The notes: a model not told the origin generated them from the sequence alone. Counted from the stretch's first letter, positions 34,790 to 44,532 are shown. The stretch: DNA of 64,000 bases from CAWUJT01 sp963922715 (GCA_963922715.1 CAWUJT010000003.1:7055-71054), one strand, 5' to 3'. Program-made: numbers and translations.

Positions 34790-37201
34790 TCAATTTTTAT
34801 CTGCGCGTGATTTTGCCTGTAAGGTAGGTTGCGCCTTAGTTGGGTCTTCTGGCCAGGGGTGTTTGGGATAACGCCCCCGCATCTCCTTGCGGACATCCGC
34901 ATAACTTCCCGCCCAAAACCTTGGCAAATCCTGTGTGACTTGGATCGGTTTGCCCCCTGGGGACAATAAAACCATACGCAGCGCCAAAGCATTCGGCCCA
35001 ATCGTCGGGTGCTGTGTTTCCCCAAAAACCTCTTGCAAGCGCACAGTCACTTCTGGGACCCCACCGGCATAATCTATCGCAACCTTGCGGCCCAAAGGTG
35101 TGCGGTAATGGCTTGGCACATCACGGTCAAGCTGTGACAGAGCTTGCCAACCCAACCAACTTTCCAATGCGATGGTTGGATCAAATGTTGCAATGTCATC
35201 AGCGATTTGCACGTTTGGCATAAAAGGTCCCGCCCAATCTTCTAGGGCCTCTGTCAAAGCGTCATCGGACATATCACGCCCCGATATCGCAAGACGCGCC
35301 CGCAAGCGCAGAGCGGACTTCGACCAATTCAACGCAGCAAGCCCCAAATCACGAATGCCATCCAGGGCGGCCTGTGTGCGTGCCTCCGGCGGTGCGCCGG
35401 GCCACGGGCGTGTATCGAGAACGAGGGCCTCAAAACATTCCTCTCGCTGGGCTTTCACCCGCTTTGCGCGGGCATCCCAAAAACACCGCGCACGCCAATG
35501 AATTTGATCTTTGTAAAGTTCCCGGAACTCTGTATTGGATAAAGCACATGCAAGGCGGACGCGCGCCTCGCGCCGTTCGCCATCTAAATCAACCGCAACG
35601 ATCAAACGTTGGTTCGCCAGACTTTCCCCCGCGTTCATATATGCCCCTCCACCCCCCGAAAGCTGCCAGCGCGGCGCATCCCCAGGCCGTCTGAGGCCAA
35701 CTCGATCTGGAAATGCCAGGGCCGCTTGCTGGGCAGAGGACAGCGCAGCCCCGCTTTCATATCGTTTCAACCGTTTAGTCTCGGGGCGTAGTTTCTGCGC
35801 CCAAGGGACACGCGCCTCTTGAAGCGTTTTCAGCCGTTCCATAACATCAACCCCTGCCTGTGGCATCGAATCCCGCTCTTGCAGCAAAGCGGCAAGATCC
35901 GCAGCACCTGGCCCACCCATCAGCACCATATGCCCCAATCGTGGATGAACCGGCACTTTGGCCAAGGCATGACCATGGGCTGTGATTTGGCCAGAGGCTA
36001 TCGCGCCAAGTCGCCCCAAAAGTTCGTGCGCTGCCCGCATCGAGCCAGCCGCCGGTAGTGTCAGAAATTTCAAAGCCTGCCCCATAGGATCGCCCCATCG
36101 GGCAAGTTCCAAGGCCAGAGATGTTAAATCCCCGATTTCAATTTCAGGCGGTGGAAAAGACGTAAGCTTACCCTCTTCCGCCTTCATCCAGTTGCGAAAG
36201 CACATGCCCGGAGCAACACGCCCCGCACGACCTGTACGCTGTTTGGCTTCTGCTTTGCTGACCCATTCTGTCACCAGCCGCGCCATGGCGCGTGTTGGAT
36301 CGTAGCGCGCACGCCGGGTGCGTCCGCCGTCCACCACGAAACGGACATCCGGTAAGGTCAAGGAGGTCTCCGCAATTGATGTGGCCAAAACAAGATGACG
36401 CATCCCTTTTGCTGGAGCGGCAACCGCCTGCTGTTGCTGTGCAAATGGCAAGGCGCCATAGAGCGGTAAGATTTTTGTATTCTCAGGCACATGCCCATCA
36501 AGCCTTGCGCTCAGGCGGCGGATCTCTGCCGCACCTGGCAAAAAGATTAGGCCAGAGCCCATAGGTTGCCGCTCCAAAGCCTCAAAGATAAGCGGGGCAA
36601 GCTGCGCCTCTAAAGGGGCGCGGGCCTCAGCGGGCGTTTTGCGCCAAACAATCTCCACGTCAAACGCGTGTCCGGGCGCCTGCACAAGAGGTGCGTTGTC
36701 CATAAGTGCGGCGACGGGAAGCGCATCCAAAGTGGCCGACATCACCAGAAGTTTGAGATCGGGCCTAAGGGCCGCGCGCACTTCAAGGGTCAAAGCCAGT
36801 CCAAGATCGGCGGCAATCGATCGCTCATGGAATTCGTCAAAGATAATACAATCAATATCGGTCAGGCCTGGATCGCTTTGGATCATGGCCGTGAGTATCC
36901 CTTCGGTCACCACTTCTATGCGCGTCGCAGGTGAACTCTTCGCCGCGCCACGCATCCGATAGCCAACAGTCTCACCCACAGCTTCGCCTAAAATCTGCGC
37001 CATACGCTCTGCCGCGGCACGCGCCGCCAAACGCCGTGGCTCTAACATTACCAACTTACGCTCAAATACCTTGGCAGACAGTAAGGCCAGAGGCACCATC
37101 GTCGTTTTCCCCGCTCCGGGCGGCGCATGAAGCACCGCAGCACCCTGTGTCTGTAAAACCTGTAAAAGCTCTGGCAGGGCATGGGTGATTGGCAACTCCA
37201 T
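34790..37201 (-). CDS. hrpB: ATP-dependent helicase HrpB
   Basis: 803 residues. DEAH-box helicase of unknown cellular role. Walker A APPGAGKTT near 26, IIFDEFHERS near 117, SATLDA near 155, and motif VI QRTGRAGR near 312, then HA2-like and the HrpB-specific C-terminal domain. The ATG sits 87 bases from the divergent meaB start. Length and motif order are normal. Confidence 0.93.
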   Translation of the reverse strand: MELPITHALPELLQVLQTQGAAVLHAPPGAGKTTMVPLALLSAKVFERKLVMLEPRRLAARAAAERMAQILGEAVGETVGYRMRGAAKSSPATRIEVVTEGILTAMIQSDPGLTDIDCIIFDEFHERSIAADLGLALTLEVRAALRPDLKLLVMSATLDALPVAALMDNAPLVQAPGHAFDVEIVWRKTPAEARAPLEAQLAPLIFEALERQPMGSGLIFLPGAAEIRRLSARLDGHVPENTKILPLYGALPFAQQQQAVAAPAKGMRHLVLATSIAETSLTLPDVRFVVDGGRTRRARYDPTRAMARLVTEWVSKAEAKQRTGRAGRVAPGMCFRNWMKAEEGKLTSFPPPEIEIGDLTSLALELARWGDPMGQALKFLTLPAAGSMRAAHELLGRLGAIASGQITAHGHALAKVPVHPRLGHMVLMGGPGAADLAALLQERDSMPQAGVDVMERLKTLQEARVPWAQKLRPETKRLKRYESGAALSSAQQAALAFPDRVGLRRPGDAPRWQLSGGGGAYMNAGESLANQRLIVAVDLDGERREARVRLACALSNTEFRELYKDQIHWRARCFWDARAKRVKAQREECFEALVLDTRPWPGAPPEARTQAALDGIRDLGLAALNWSKSALRLRARLAISGRDMSDDALTEALEDWAGPFMPNVQIADDIATFDPTIALESWLGWQALSQLDRDVPSHYRTPLGRKVAIDYAGGVPEVTVRLQEVFGETQHPTIGPNALALRMVLLSPGGKPIQVTQDLPRFWAGSYADVRKEMRGRYPKHPWPEDPTKAQPTLQAKSRADKN

Positions 37202-37288
37202 TCAAAATTCCTTTCGCTTCGGGCTAGACGCCCTGAATGGGAAAAGGCAGAAAGTATAGACTGGGTCAACCAAGCAACGGATGTAAAT

Positions 37289-38269
37289 ATGACAGACCAA
37301 GACCCGCTGCTTGCGCCTCTGCGTGCGGGTGAGCGGCGCGCCCTTGCCAAAGCGATCACACTGGTGGAAAGCCATAAAGCCCCCCACCGTGCCCGTGCGG
37401 CGACGCTTTTGGAGGCATTGCACGGGGCGGGGCGAGAGGCCCTGCGCATTGGGTTGTCGGGTACACCAGGCGTGGGAAAATCGACCTTTATCGAAAGCTT
37501 TGGTCGCATGCTCACCGCCCAAGGCTTGCGTGTCGCGGTGTTGGCCGTAGATCCCAGTTCAACACGGTCGGGTGGCTCAATTCTTGGCGATAAAACCCGG
37601 ATGGAGCTGCTGTCGCGGGACCCAAACGCATTCATCCGTCCGTCTCCGTCGCAAAGTCACCTTGGCGGCGTTGCGCGGCGCACGTGTGATGTTGTGGCCC
37701 TGATGGAGGCGGCCGGTTTTGATGTCATTCTCATTGAGACCGTGGGCGTAGGCCAATCCGAGACCATGGTGGCACAGATGTGCGACCTCTTTACCCTTCT
37801 GATCGCACCGGCGGGCGGGGATGAGCTTCAGGGCGTCAAACGCGGCATTATGGAGAGCGCCGACTTGATTGTCGTCAACAAAGCTGATGGTGATTTGCTG
37901 CCCGCCGCCACACGCACGGTGGCCGACTATGCGGGTGCGTTACGGCTGTTGCGGAAAAGAGCCGAAGATCCAGAGGATTTTCCGAAGGTTTTGCCGGTAT
38001 CTGCCCTTTCCGAGACAGGACTGAAGACCGTATGGGCGGACATGCAAAGATTGGCCGACTGGCGGAAAAATCAGGGCTATTGGGTCCAGCGCCGTGCAGA
38101 ACAGGCCGCGTATTGGTTTTCAGAAGAGGTCAAAAATGAACTGCTGGCGCGCCTGAACAATGATGAAGCGCTGAATGCGCAGATGCAAAGCCTGTCAGAT
38201 CAGGTCAGACAAGGCCACCTGACGCCTCAGACTGCCGCGCAAACCATACTCAAACAGTTACGTCCTTAA
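37289..38269 (+). CDS. meaB: Methylmalonyl-CoA mutase-associated GTPase MeaB
   Basis: 326 residues. G3E-family GTPase that protects and reloads adenosylcobalamin in methylmalonyl-CoA mutase. P-loop GTPGVGKST near 52, the switch ETVGVGQSE near 150, and NKADGD near 200. The frame is open back to 37181, overlapping hrpB, but similarity starts at MTDQDPLLA. The mutase itself is not in this window. Confidence 0.92.
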   Translation: MTDQDPLLAPLRAGERRALAKAITLVESHKAPHRARAATLLEALHGAGREALRIGLSGTPGVGKSTFIESFGRMLTAQGLRVAVLAVDPSSTRSGGSILGDKTRMELLSRDPNAFIRPSPSQSHLGGVARRTCDVVALMEAAGFDVILIETVGVGQSETMVAQMCDLFTLLIAPAGGDELQGVKRGIMESADLIVVNKADGDLLPAATRTVADYAGALRLLRKRAEDPEDFPKVLPVSALSETGLKTVWADMQRLADWRKNQGYWVQRRAEQAAYWFSEEVKNELLARLNNDEALNAQMQSLSDQVRQGHLTPQTAAQTILKQLRP

Positions 38270-38284
38270 TCTCTATGAAATGGC

Positions 38285-38313
38285 TTGACACCACTAAGAG
38301 CCCTGAGTATTTC
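38285..38313 (+). promoter_or_regulatory. Probable housekeeping promoter of rpmB
   Basis: A consensus TTGACA (38285-38290), a 17-base spacer and TATTTC (38308-38313) predict a start near 38320, giving rpmB a leader of about 60 bases. The -35 match is perfect, the -10 partial. Confidence 0.5.
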
Positions 38314-38379
38314 AACCAAATGTTTTCCTAGGATATACTTTGAGAACACTTAACATATGAAACATGTGAGGAAGATACC

Positions 38380-38664
38380 ATGTCACGCGTATGCGAATTG
38401 ACAGGCAAAGGTCCAATGACCGGTAATAACGTGTCACACGCCAACAACAAAACGAAACGGCGGTTTTTGCCCAATTTGAATGATGTGACATTGCTGTCAG
38501 AAACGCTTGGGCGGACGTTTAAGCTGCGCATTTCTGCGTCTGCTTTGCGGTCTGTGGATCATCGCGGCGGACTTGATGGTTATCTTACAAAGGCCAAAGA
38601 TGTTGAGCTTTCAGCGCGCGCGCTCAAAATCAAAAAAGACATCGCAAAGGCCAAAGACGTTTAA
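38380..38664 (+). CDS. rpmB: 50S ribosomal protein L28
   Basis: 94 residues. The N-terminus MSRVCELTGKGPMTGNNVSH and the basic central part NNKTKRRFLPNL identify L28. It is monocistronic: a promoter lies upstream and the sirtuin gene converges 21 bases downstream. Confidence 0.95.
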   Translation: MSRVCELTGKGPMTGNNVSHANNKTKRRFLPNLNDVTLLSETLGRTFKLRISASALRSVDHRGGLDGYLTKAKDVELSARALKIKKDIAKAKDV

Positions 38665-38685
38665 ATCTTCCAATTTTGTCCACTC

Positions 38686-39381
38686 TTAGGTTTGCGATAA
38701 AACATCCTCGACCCATTTGGGAACAATCTGGGTTGCAGGGCCTTGAACTTGGTCTTCGAACATATGTCCCGGCTGCGTAACTTCCAGGTTCAGTTCAATG
38801 GTCCGCGCCCCAGCCTCTTTCGCCTCTGCCACAAACCCGGCCGCGGGATAAACTGTGCCTGATGTGCCAATCGACACAAACGTTTCACACACTTGCAGGG
38901 CAGCGATGATCCGCTCCATGTGATAGGGGATTTCACCGAACCACACCACATCTGGGCGGGTGGCCATAGCACCGCAGGAGGGACATTGATCCCGCACGTC
39001 CATCACCAGTGGCGCTGTCCAGCGATGCCCGCACCTTGCGCACAGCGCCTGAGACAATTCCCCATGCATATGCACAACATCATGCGTACCGGCGCGTTCG
39101 AGAAGATCGTCGATGTTCTGCGTCACAATCAGCACATCATCCTGCCAGGTTTGCTTGAGCCTGGCCAACGCCTGATGCGCCACATTTGGCGTGGCCTCCA
39201 CCATATTCGCGCGGCGGGCATTATAGAAGGCCATGACTTTGGCCGGATCGGCTGCAAACCCCTCTGGCGTGGCCACTTCGGCCAAATCATATTGCGTCCA
39301 GACGCCGCCTTTATCTCGGAACGTGCCCAAACCACTTTCCGCCGAAAGCCCCGCTCCCGAAAGAACGACAATACGGGTCAT
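38686..39381 (-). CDS. cobB: NAD-dependent protein deacylase, Sir2 class III (CobB)
   Basis: 231 residues. Removes acyl groups from lysines, producing nicotinamide and O-acyl-ADP-ribose. GAGLSAESGLGTFRD near 9-23, QNIDDLLERAG, catalytic His in HMHGEL, and the zinc Cys pairs CARCG and CPSCG. FYNARR gives the Tyr and Arg characteristic of SIRT5-like enzymes, so desuccinylation or demalonylation is likely. The start at 39381 lies 4 bases after the stop of the upstream secreted-protein gene; the longer frame to 39456 overlaps it. Confidence 0.9.
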   Translation of the reverse strand: MTRIVVLSGAGLSAESGLGTFRDKGGVWTQYDLAEVATPEGFAADPAKVMAFYNARRANMVEATPNVAHQALARLKQTWQDDVLIVTQNIDDLLERAGTHDVVHMHGELSQALCARCGHRWTAPLVMDVRDQCPSCGAMATRPDVVWFGEIPYHMERIIAALQVCETFVSIGTSGTVYPAAGFVAEAKEAGARTIELNLEVTQPGHMFEDQVQGPATQIVPKWVEDVLSQT

Positions 39382-39385
39382 ACCC

Positions 39386-39682
39386 TTAGCTGCACGCTCT
39401 TTCAGCGGTAGCTGTAAAGCTTCTATAACGTATCCAGAATGCCTCATCTCTGGCACGATCGGACTGCTGTATTTCCTGCGCCCGGTGCGGATCTTTGAAA
39501 AACCGCGCGGCTTTGCGTTGATCCGCAGAGCTCAGCGTGACATCGGCAGCAGATTGGATGCATCCACACAGCGACACCGTGGCGCTGGGACGATCTGCAC
39601 GAAGACAAGCGCGCTCAATCTGGCTGGCGAAACTCAAACTTGGGCTTAAAATAAGTCCCAGACATAGATACAATCGTAGCAT
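39386..39682 (-). CDS. Small secreted protein of unknown function
   Basis: 98 residues. A signal peptide (MLRLYLCLGLILSPSLSFA) is followed by a 78-residue helical domain with paired cysteines (ACLRAD, LCGCIQSAAD) and the conserved-looking RKAARFFKDPHRAQEI. Rhodobacterales homologues are sometimes labelled arginine transporter, without support I know of. AGGA lies six bases before the ATG. Four bases before cobB, so co-transcribed. Confidence 0.7.
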   Translation of the reverse strand: MLRLYLCLGLILSPSLSFASQIERACLRADRPSATVSLCGCIQSAADVTLSSADQRKAARFFKDPHRAQEIQQSDRARDEAFWIRYRSFTATAERACS

Positions 39683-39745
39683 TAAATATCCTTTGTTTTA
39701 TTCTTGGAAACATGCCACACATGCGTGCGTTTCGCAAACCCGATC

Positions 39746-40084
39746 TTAGCCGAAAAGCCACAGCAGACTGTAAAGCGTTCCCGCGCCCGCAAAAATCGCA
39801 GCAATAGCATTTCGGGTGAGCGCGCCCACCAGAACTGTGGCACTTGCAGCGGCCAGCCGGGGGATGTCAAGCGCGCCTTGGGTCGCATCGGGCCAAATCA
39901 CCAAAGGCGCCACCAGCCCAGGCAGAACCGCCACGGCGGTGTAGCGCAAGTGGCGCAAAACCCACTCTGGGAACCCCCGCCGACCGATAAGCCCTAGAAA
40001 ACTGAAGCGCAGGAGAAACGTCCCCAAACCCAGGACGAAGATAATCACCCAAATTGTCAGATCAGAATACTGTAGGCTGTTCAA
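39746..40084 (-). CDS. azlD: AzlD-type branched-chain amino acid export subunit
   Basis: 112 residues, four hydrophobic helices with the AzlD pattern FLLRFSFL...PEWVLRHLRYTAVAVLPGL. Works with AzlC as a two-subunit exporter of branched-chain amino acids in the inner membrane. Its start overlaps azlC by 4 bases. Confidence 0.88.
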   Translation of the reverse strand: MNSLQYSDLTIWVIIFVLGLGTFLLRFSFLGLIGRRGFPEWVLRHLRYTAVAVLPGLVAPLVIWPDATQGALDIPRLAAASATVLVGALTRNAIAAIFAGAGTLYSLLWLFG

Positions 40085-40791
40085 CGGCTTTGCTCCATGC
40101 GGCGCTCGACCTCTGCCCCGATCATCATGGCAATCACAGCCGCCAAGATCAGCCCCAGGTTATAGGGCACCCAGATCAAACAAAGGCTGCCGACCACGGA
40201 TGCCATCGCCGCACTCACATGGGCCAGCGTGCGCAAGGCCGGGCCAATGAGGGCCAGAAAGCAAATCGGGACAGCAAAGTCGAGCGCCCAAGCCTCGGGG
40301 ATTGTTTCACCTAAAAGGGCGCCAAGAAACGTACAGACATACCAGCTTGGCGCAATAATCCATATCGTGCCCACAAAATAAGCCAACTTCGCAAGCAGCG
40401 GCAAATCAGGGCGCCGCTCATACTCCGCATGGGAACAGGCATAGCTTTGATCGACACAAAGATAGGCCACCAATGCCCGCTGCCACAGTTTGGCCGTACC
40501 CAGATGGGGCGTAAGAGCCGCAGAATACATTGCCATGCGCAGGTTCACCGCAAGGGCCGAGACAATGACGATAATCGCTGGTGTGTGATCGACCATAAGC
40601 TGGACTGCTGTGAATTGCGCGGCCCCTGCAATCACGAGAATCGAAAACCCCATCACTTGTGCCAAGGGCAGACCGGCTTCTGTGCCCACAACGCCAAACA
40701 GAACCGCGAAAGGCACGACGACCAACAAAAACGGCACCCCATCGCGTGTCCCCCGCCAAAAGGCGGCTCTCTTTTCTTTAGCTACAGACAT
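40081..40791 (-). CDS. azlC: AzlC family branched-chain amino acid exporter subunit
   Basis: 236 residues with about eight hydrophobic helices and the AzlC signature PFAVLFGVVGTEAGL and AGAAQFTAVQLM. The ATG at 40791 has AGGGGG about six bases upstream; the GTG two codons earlier is less likely. Divergent from fdhD with a 65-base shared promoter region. Confidence 0.88.
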   Translation of the reverse strand: MSVAKEKRAAFWRGTRDGVPFLLVVVPFAVLFGVVGTEAGLPLAQVMGFSILVIAGAAQFTAVQLMVDHTPAIIVIVSALAVNLRMAMYSAALTPHLGTAKLWQRALVAYLCVDQSYACSHAEYERRPDLPLLAKLAYFVGTIWIIAPSWYVCTFLGALLGETIPEAWALDFAVPICFLALIGPALRTLAHVSAAMASVVGSLCLIWVPYNLGLILAAVIAMMIGAEVERRMEQSR

Positions 40792-40856
40792 CCGCACCCC
40801 CTAGATTTATCCTATGGCTTACGTGTACCCTTGCACAGAAACAAGAGAACTTGCGC

Positions 40857-41663
40857 ATGATCATCGCCCCTTCCCCCGATGCGCCAAACCTATCACGCAG
40901 CCTGTCAGGGATCGACCACACCGGTGCAGAGGTCGCGCTGACAGTGATCGAAGAACGTCCTTTGACGATCTATCTCAATGCGCGCGAAATCCTGACCGCG
41001 ATGACGATCGGGGATTACCCCGCATATCTCGCAGTGGGGTTTTTGACCAACCAGGGACTTTTGAAAGCCAGCGATGTGATCACGGCGGTTGATTACGATG
41101 CCGAGCTGGATGTTGTGGTTGTGCGCACCGCACAAGAAACAGACCATGAGGCCAAGCTGGCCCGCGCCACCCGTACAAGCGGCTGTGCATTAGGAACTGT
41201 TTTTGGGGATATGATGGAAGGGTTGGCCAAGGTGCACCTGCCCCAAACCAAAGTGGCCGTGGCGGACCTTTACGCGCTGGCAAAACAGATCAACACCCTG
41301 CCATCCCTATATCTAAGTGCCGGCGCGATCCATGGGACCGTGCTGTGCCAAGGGGCTGAGCCTCTGGTCTATATGGAAGATGTGGGGCGTCACAATGCCG
41401 TGGACAAAATCGCAGGCTGGATGCGGATGGAGCATGTCACGGGTAACGATAAACTGCTCTATACAACAGGGCGCTTAACCTCTGAGATGGTGATCAAATG
41501 CGCCCAGATGGGGATACCGGCGCTTGTGTCACGCTCTGGCTTTACCGCCTGGGGCGTGGAACTCGCGCGCCAAGTGGGTCTGACGCTTGTGGGGCGCCTG
41601 CGCGGACAGCGGTTTTTGTGCATGAGCGGCGAACAGCGACTGGTTTGGGAAGACAATCCATGA
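40857..41663 (+). CDS. fdhD: Formate dehydrogenase accessory sulfurtransferase FdhD
   Basis: 268 residues. Passes sulfur from IscS to the molybdenum cofactor before insertion into formate dehydrogenase. The cysteine loop reads TRTSGCALGT near 110, so only the first of the two E. coli loop cysteines is present. MEDVGRHNAVDK near 172 and SRSGFT near 220 are also typical. Start at the ATG 40857; a TTG two codons earlier is possible. First gene of fdhD-mobA-mobB-moeA, all linked by ATGA overlaps. Confidence 0.92.
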   Translation: MIIAPSPDAPNLSRSLSGIDHTGAEVALTVIEERPLTIYLNAREILTAMTIGDYPAYLAVGFLTNQGLLKASDVITAVDYDAELDVVVVRTAQETDHEAKLARATRTSGCALGTVFGDMMEGLAKVHLPQTKVAVADLYALAKQINTLPSLYLSAGAIHGTVLCQGAEPLVYMEDVGRHNAVDKIAGWMRMEHVTGNDKLLYTTGRLTSEMVIKCAQMGIPALVSRSGFTAWGVELARQVGLTLVGRLRGQRFLCMSGEQRLVWEDNP

Positions 41664-42253
41664 GCCTGGGGGTGATCCTTGCTGGCGGGCAAGCGCGGCG
41701 CATGGGTGGGGGCGACAAGGGGCGGCTGATGCTCGGCGGGCAAAGCCTGTTTGAACGTGTGATACAGCGATTGGCCCCACAGGTCGCGGCGATCTGCCTT
41801 AACGCAAACGGCGATCTGGCGCGCTTTCAAGACGTAGGCTTGCCGATCATCCCTGACAGCCTTCCTGGACATCTTGGACCTTTGGCGGGCATTTTGGCAG
41901 GTCTCGAGCAGGCGGTATCACTTGGACATAAAGACATCGTGACTGTGGCCGTCGATACGCCGTTTTTTCCCCATGATCTTGTGGAAAAGCTTAAAACCGC
42001 CCAGGGGGCAAGCGGGCTGGCCCTGGCGGCCACTCAGGATTCACAAGTGATTTGGCCCCATCCCACCTTTGGGCTGTGGCCGGTCTCTTTGGCGGGGGAT
42101 CTGCGCGCGGCACTGGGCGACGGTGTCAGAAAGATCCTGCAGTGGACGGACCGACATCAGCCAGGCTTTGCGGTTTTCCCCTTTAAGGCAGGGGATCCAT
42201 TTTTCAACATCAACACCCCGGACGATCTTGCAAGGGCAGAGGCGCTGTTATGA
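41660..42253 (+). CDS. mobA: Molybdenum cofactor guanylyltransferase
   Basis: 197 residues. Adds GMP to molybdopterin to form the bis-MGD cofactor. GTP-binding motif ILAGGQARRMGGGDKG at 6-21 and AVDTPFFPHDLV near 95. The ATG overlaps the fdhD stop (ATGA). Confidence 0.92.
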   Translation: MSLGVILAGGQARRMGGGDKGRLMLGGQSLFERVIQRLAPQVAAICLNANGDLARFQDVGLPIIPDSLPGHLGPLAGILAGLEQAVSLGHKDIVTVAVDTPFFPHDLVEKLKTAQGASGLALAATQDSQVIWPHPTFGLWPVSLAGDLRAALGDGVRKILQWTDRHQPGFAVFPFKAGDPFFNINTPDDLARAEALL

Positions 42254-42735
42254 ACCTTGTGGGGATTATTGGCTGGAAAAACAGCGGCAAAACCGGGCTT
42301 GTCGAACGGCTTGTGGCACATTTCACAGCAAGGGGAGTGCGCATGGCGACCCTCAAACACACTCATCACGGCGTCGATCTTGACCCACAAGGCACCGACA
42401 CCGCCCGCCATCGCGCGGCAGGTGCGACACAAGTCATGCTCGCCTCCGACACGCGATTAACCTTGATGACAGAACTATCCAAGCCAGAACCGCTGGAGAC
42501 ACTCGCCCAACGGCTTGGCCCCGTGGATCTTATCATCGCGGAGGGCTGGAAAGGGGGGCAGCATTTTCGGATTGAAAGCTACCACACAGGGGTGCAACAG
42601 CCCCCGCTTGCGCTGCGTGATCCCACAATCCAAGCTGTTGCCACAGACAGCAGCCTAGATGTGGCGTGCCCCGTGTTGCCTTTGAACGATACAGAAGCGA
42701 TTGCAGATTTTATCACAGAGGCATTCCGCCTATGA
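42250..42735 (+). CDS. mobB: Molybdopterin-guanine dinucleotide biosynthesis adapter MobB
   Basis: 161 residues. P-loop GTPase with WKNSGKTGLVERL at 8-20, KHTHHGVDLD near 38, and DLIIAEGWK near 95. It assists MobA. ATGA overlaps on both sides. Confidence 0.9.
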   Translation: MNLVGIIGWKNSGKTGLVERLVAHFTARGVRMATLKHTHHGVDLDPQGTDTARHRAAGATQVMLASDTRLTLMTELSKPEPLETLAQRLGPVDLIIAEGWKGGQHFRIESYHTGVQQPPLALRDPTIQAVATDSSLDVACPVLPLNDTEAIADFITEAFRL

Positions 42736-44018
42736 CGCTCAAACCACCGCCGCTGTCCAATGATTGCTTTGCTCTGCCCAGTGGGGTCGATTGGACCCCG
42801 GTCGATGTTGCCCTGTCGCATTTACGTCGCCACTTACATGTCATTGCGGATATAGAGACCATCCCCCTGGATACGGGCCTTGGGCGTATCCTTGCCACAC
42901 CGCTTGCAGCGCTGCGCGCCCATCCCCCTTTGGCGAATGCCGCGGTAGACGGATATGGGTTCGCATATCAAAGCCTGGGACAAAGCCCGCATCGCCTGCC
43001 ACTTGCACAGGGGCGCGCGGCAGCGGGCCAGCCCTTTGCGGGCGCCCTGCCCCCCGGCCAGGCTTTGCGGATTTTGACAGGTGCCAGTCTGCCCAAAGGC
43101 ATGGATACGATTGTGCTTGCGGAAGACACCTCCACAGATGGCGCGCAGATCGCGTTTCAAGGTCCGTTGAAACACGGGGCAAACACCCGCCAAGCCGGGG
43201 AAGATTGTCAAGAGCAAGACCATCTTTTCCCCGCAGGCCATATCCTACGCGCCCAAGACTTGGCACTTCTGGCCGCGACCGGGCACGCCAAACTCACCGT
43301 CCGCAAACGGCTTAAAGTTGGTGTGTTGTCAACCGGGGATGAGGTCGTGCCCCATGACCAGGTCGAACGGTACGATCAAATCCCAGACGCCAATGGTCCC
43401 ATGCTGCGCGCCCTGATCACGGGCTGGCATATGGACCCTATTCCTCTTGGTCACGCATCCGATGACAAAGACAGCCTACGTGTGCATCTCGATGACGCTT
43501 GTCAGAGATGTGATGCGATCCTTACCTCCGGCGGGGCCTCAACCGGGGATGAGGACCACCTGTCAGCGCTGTTGCAAGCACACGGGCATCATGCGCTTTG
43601 GCGCATTGCGATCAAACCCGGGCGGCCCCTGGGCATGGGACTGTGGCAAGGATGCCCTTTATTCACCCTGCCCGGCAATCCTGTCGCAGCCTTTGTCACA
43701 GCACTGATCTTTGCCCGCCCCGCACTGTCGCTCTTGGCGGGGGCAGGGTGGCAAGAACCGCGAGGCTACACGCTTCCTGCCGCCTTCGACAAGCAAAAGA
43801 AAGCGGGCCGCCGCGAATACCTGCGGGCCAGAGTGCGGGATGGACAGCTTGAGGTGTTTGGCTCCGAAGGATCGGGCCGTATTTCGGGACTGTCGTGGTC
43901 GGACGGGCTGGTTGAATTGCCGGACGCGGCACAAACCATTCAACGGGGCACGATGCTGCGCTACTTGCCGTATGCGGAGTTATTTTCTCTGTTCCGATCA
44001 GAAAATAACTCTGCGTAG
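42732..44018 (+). CDS. moeA: Molybdopterin molybdenumtransferase MoeA
   Basis: 428 residues. Inserts molybdate into adenylated molybdopterin. Signatures include ANAAVDGYGFAY near 74 and GASLPKGMDTIVLAED near 118, the MPT-binding GVLSTGDEVV near 197, LTSGGASTGDEDHL near 260 and LPGNPVAAFVTAL near 315. The start is fixed by the ATGA overlap with mobB. Last gene of the operon. Confidence 0.92.
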   Translation: MTLKPPPLSNDCFALPSGVDWTPVDVALSHLRRHLHVIADIETIPLDTGLGRILATPLAALRAHPPLANAAVDGYGFAYQSLGQSPHRLPLAQGRAAAGQPFAGALPPGQALRILTGASLPKGMDTIVLAEDTSTDGAQIAFQGPLKHGANTRQAGEDCQEQDHLFPAGHILRAQDLALLAATGHAKLTVRKRLKVGVLSTGDEVVPHDQVERYDQIPDANGPMLRALITGWHMDPIPLGHASDDKDSLRVHLDDACQRCDAILTSGGASTGDEDHLSALLQAHGHHALWRIAIKPGRPLGMGLWQGCPLFTLPGNPVAAFVTALIFARPALSLLAGAGWQEPRGYTLPAAFDKQKKAGRREYLRARVRDGQLEVFGSEGSGRISGLSWSDGLVELPDAAQTIQRGTMLRYLPYAELFSLFRSENNSA

Positions 44019-44042
44019 TCCTGCTGGAATTTGGCATATGTT

Positions 44043-44312
44043 CTATACCTTATGCTTGACCTGATGCCGATACATCAAATCCGCCCAATCATCCAATAGA
44101 ACACAATGGTGGGCAGAAACCTCCCTGTAGGTTGATGGGATTTGTTTATAATCGAGCGGAAAAAGCAGTGACGGAATAGGACGGAACTGTAACTCTTGTC
44201 CAATCGTTTTCTGGCGTGGGTGGGCCACCCGCACGGCAGAGAGCAGTTGCTTGGTGTAGGGGTGCTGAGGGTTCTCAAAAATCGCTTGGTGCCGTTTAAC
44301 CGATTTGCCCAC
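44043..44312 (-). pseudogene. C-terminal remnant of an oligopeptide ABC transporter ATPase
   Basis: The frame holds IFENPQHPYTKQLLSAVRV, the hallmark just before the C-terminal oligopeptide/dipeptide ATPase (OppD/DppF-type) extension, and ends with YREVSAHHCVLLDDW, which fits that extension. The P-loop, signature and Walker B parts are missing, and upstream sequence (FDHRPQVG...) is unrelated. About 89 codons remain open from a GTG, but the gene cannot work as an ATPase. Confidence 0.5.
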
Positions 44313-44385
44313 TTGGGGCCGGTGATCGAACGACAGTGTGGATCGGATGGTGCTTTACCCCGAACGGGTGATCTGACCGGGGATT

Positions 44386-44532
44386 ATGATCTCACTCACG
44401 GTTCTGTCGGTCAACTATCCGGGTGACGGGCTGCGCGATGCGCTTTATTCGCGCATTAGGGGCGCTGATCCCGTCGAACGAGGGCGCGTGGCCCGAGAAA
44501 TTGTATTTGTGGCCCGTAAGTCCTATATATAA
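44386..44532 (+). pseudogene. C-terminal remnant of an OppC/DppC-like permease
   Basis: A 48-codon frame contains LTVLSVNYPGDGLRDAL, close to the end of dipeptide permease subunits (N-x-x-GD-x-LRDALDPR). The rest of the permease is absent. It lies next to, but on the opposite strand from, the ATPase fragment, so the old transporter operon has been broken and rearranged. Start codon is nominal. Confidence 0.4.
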
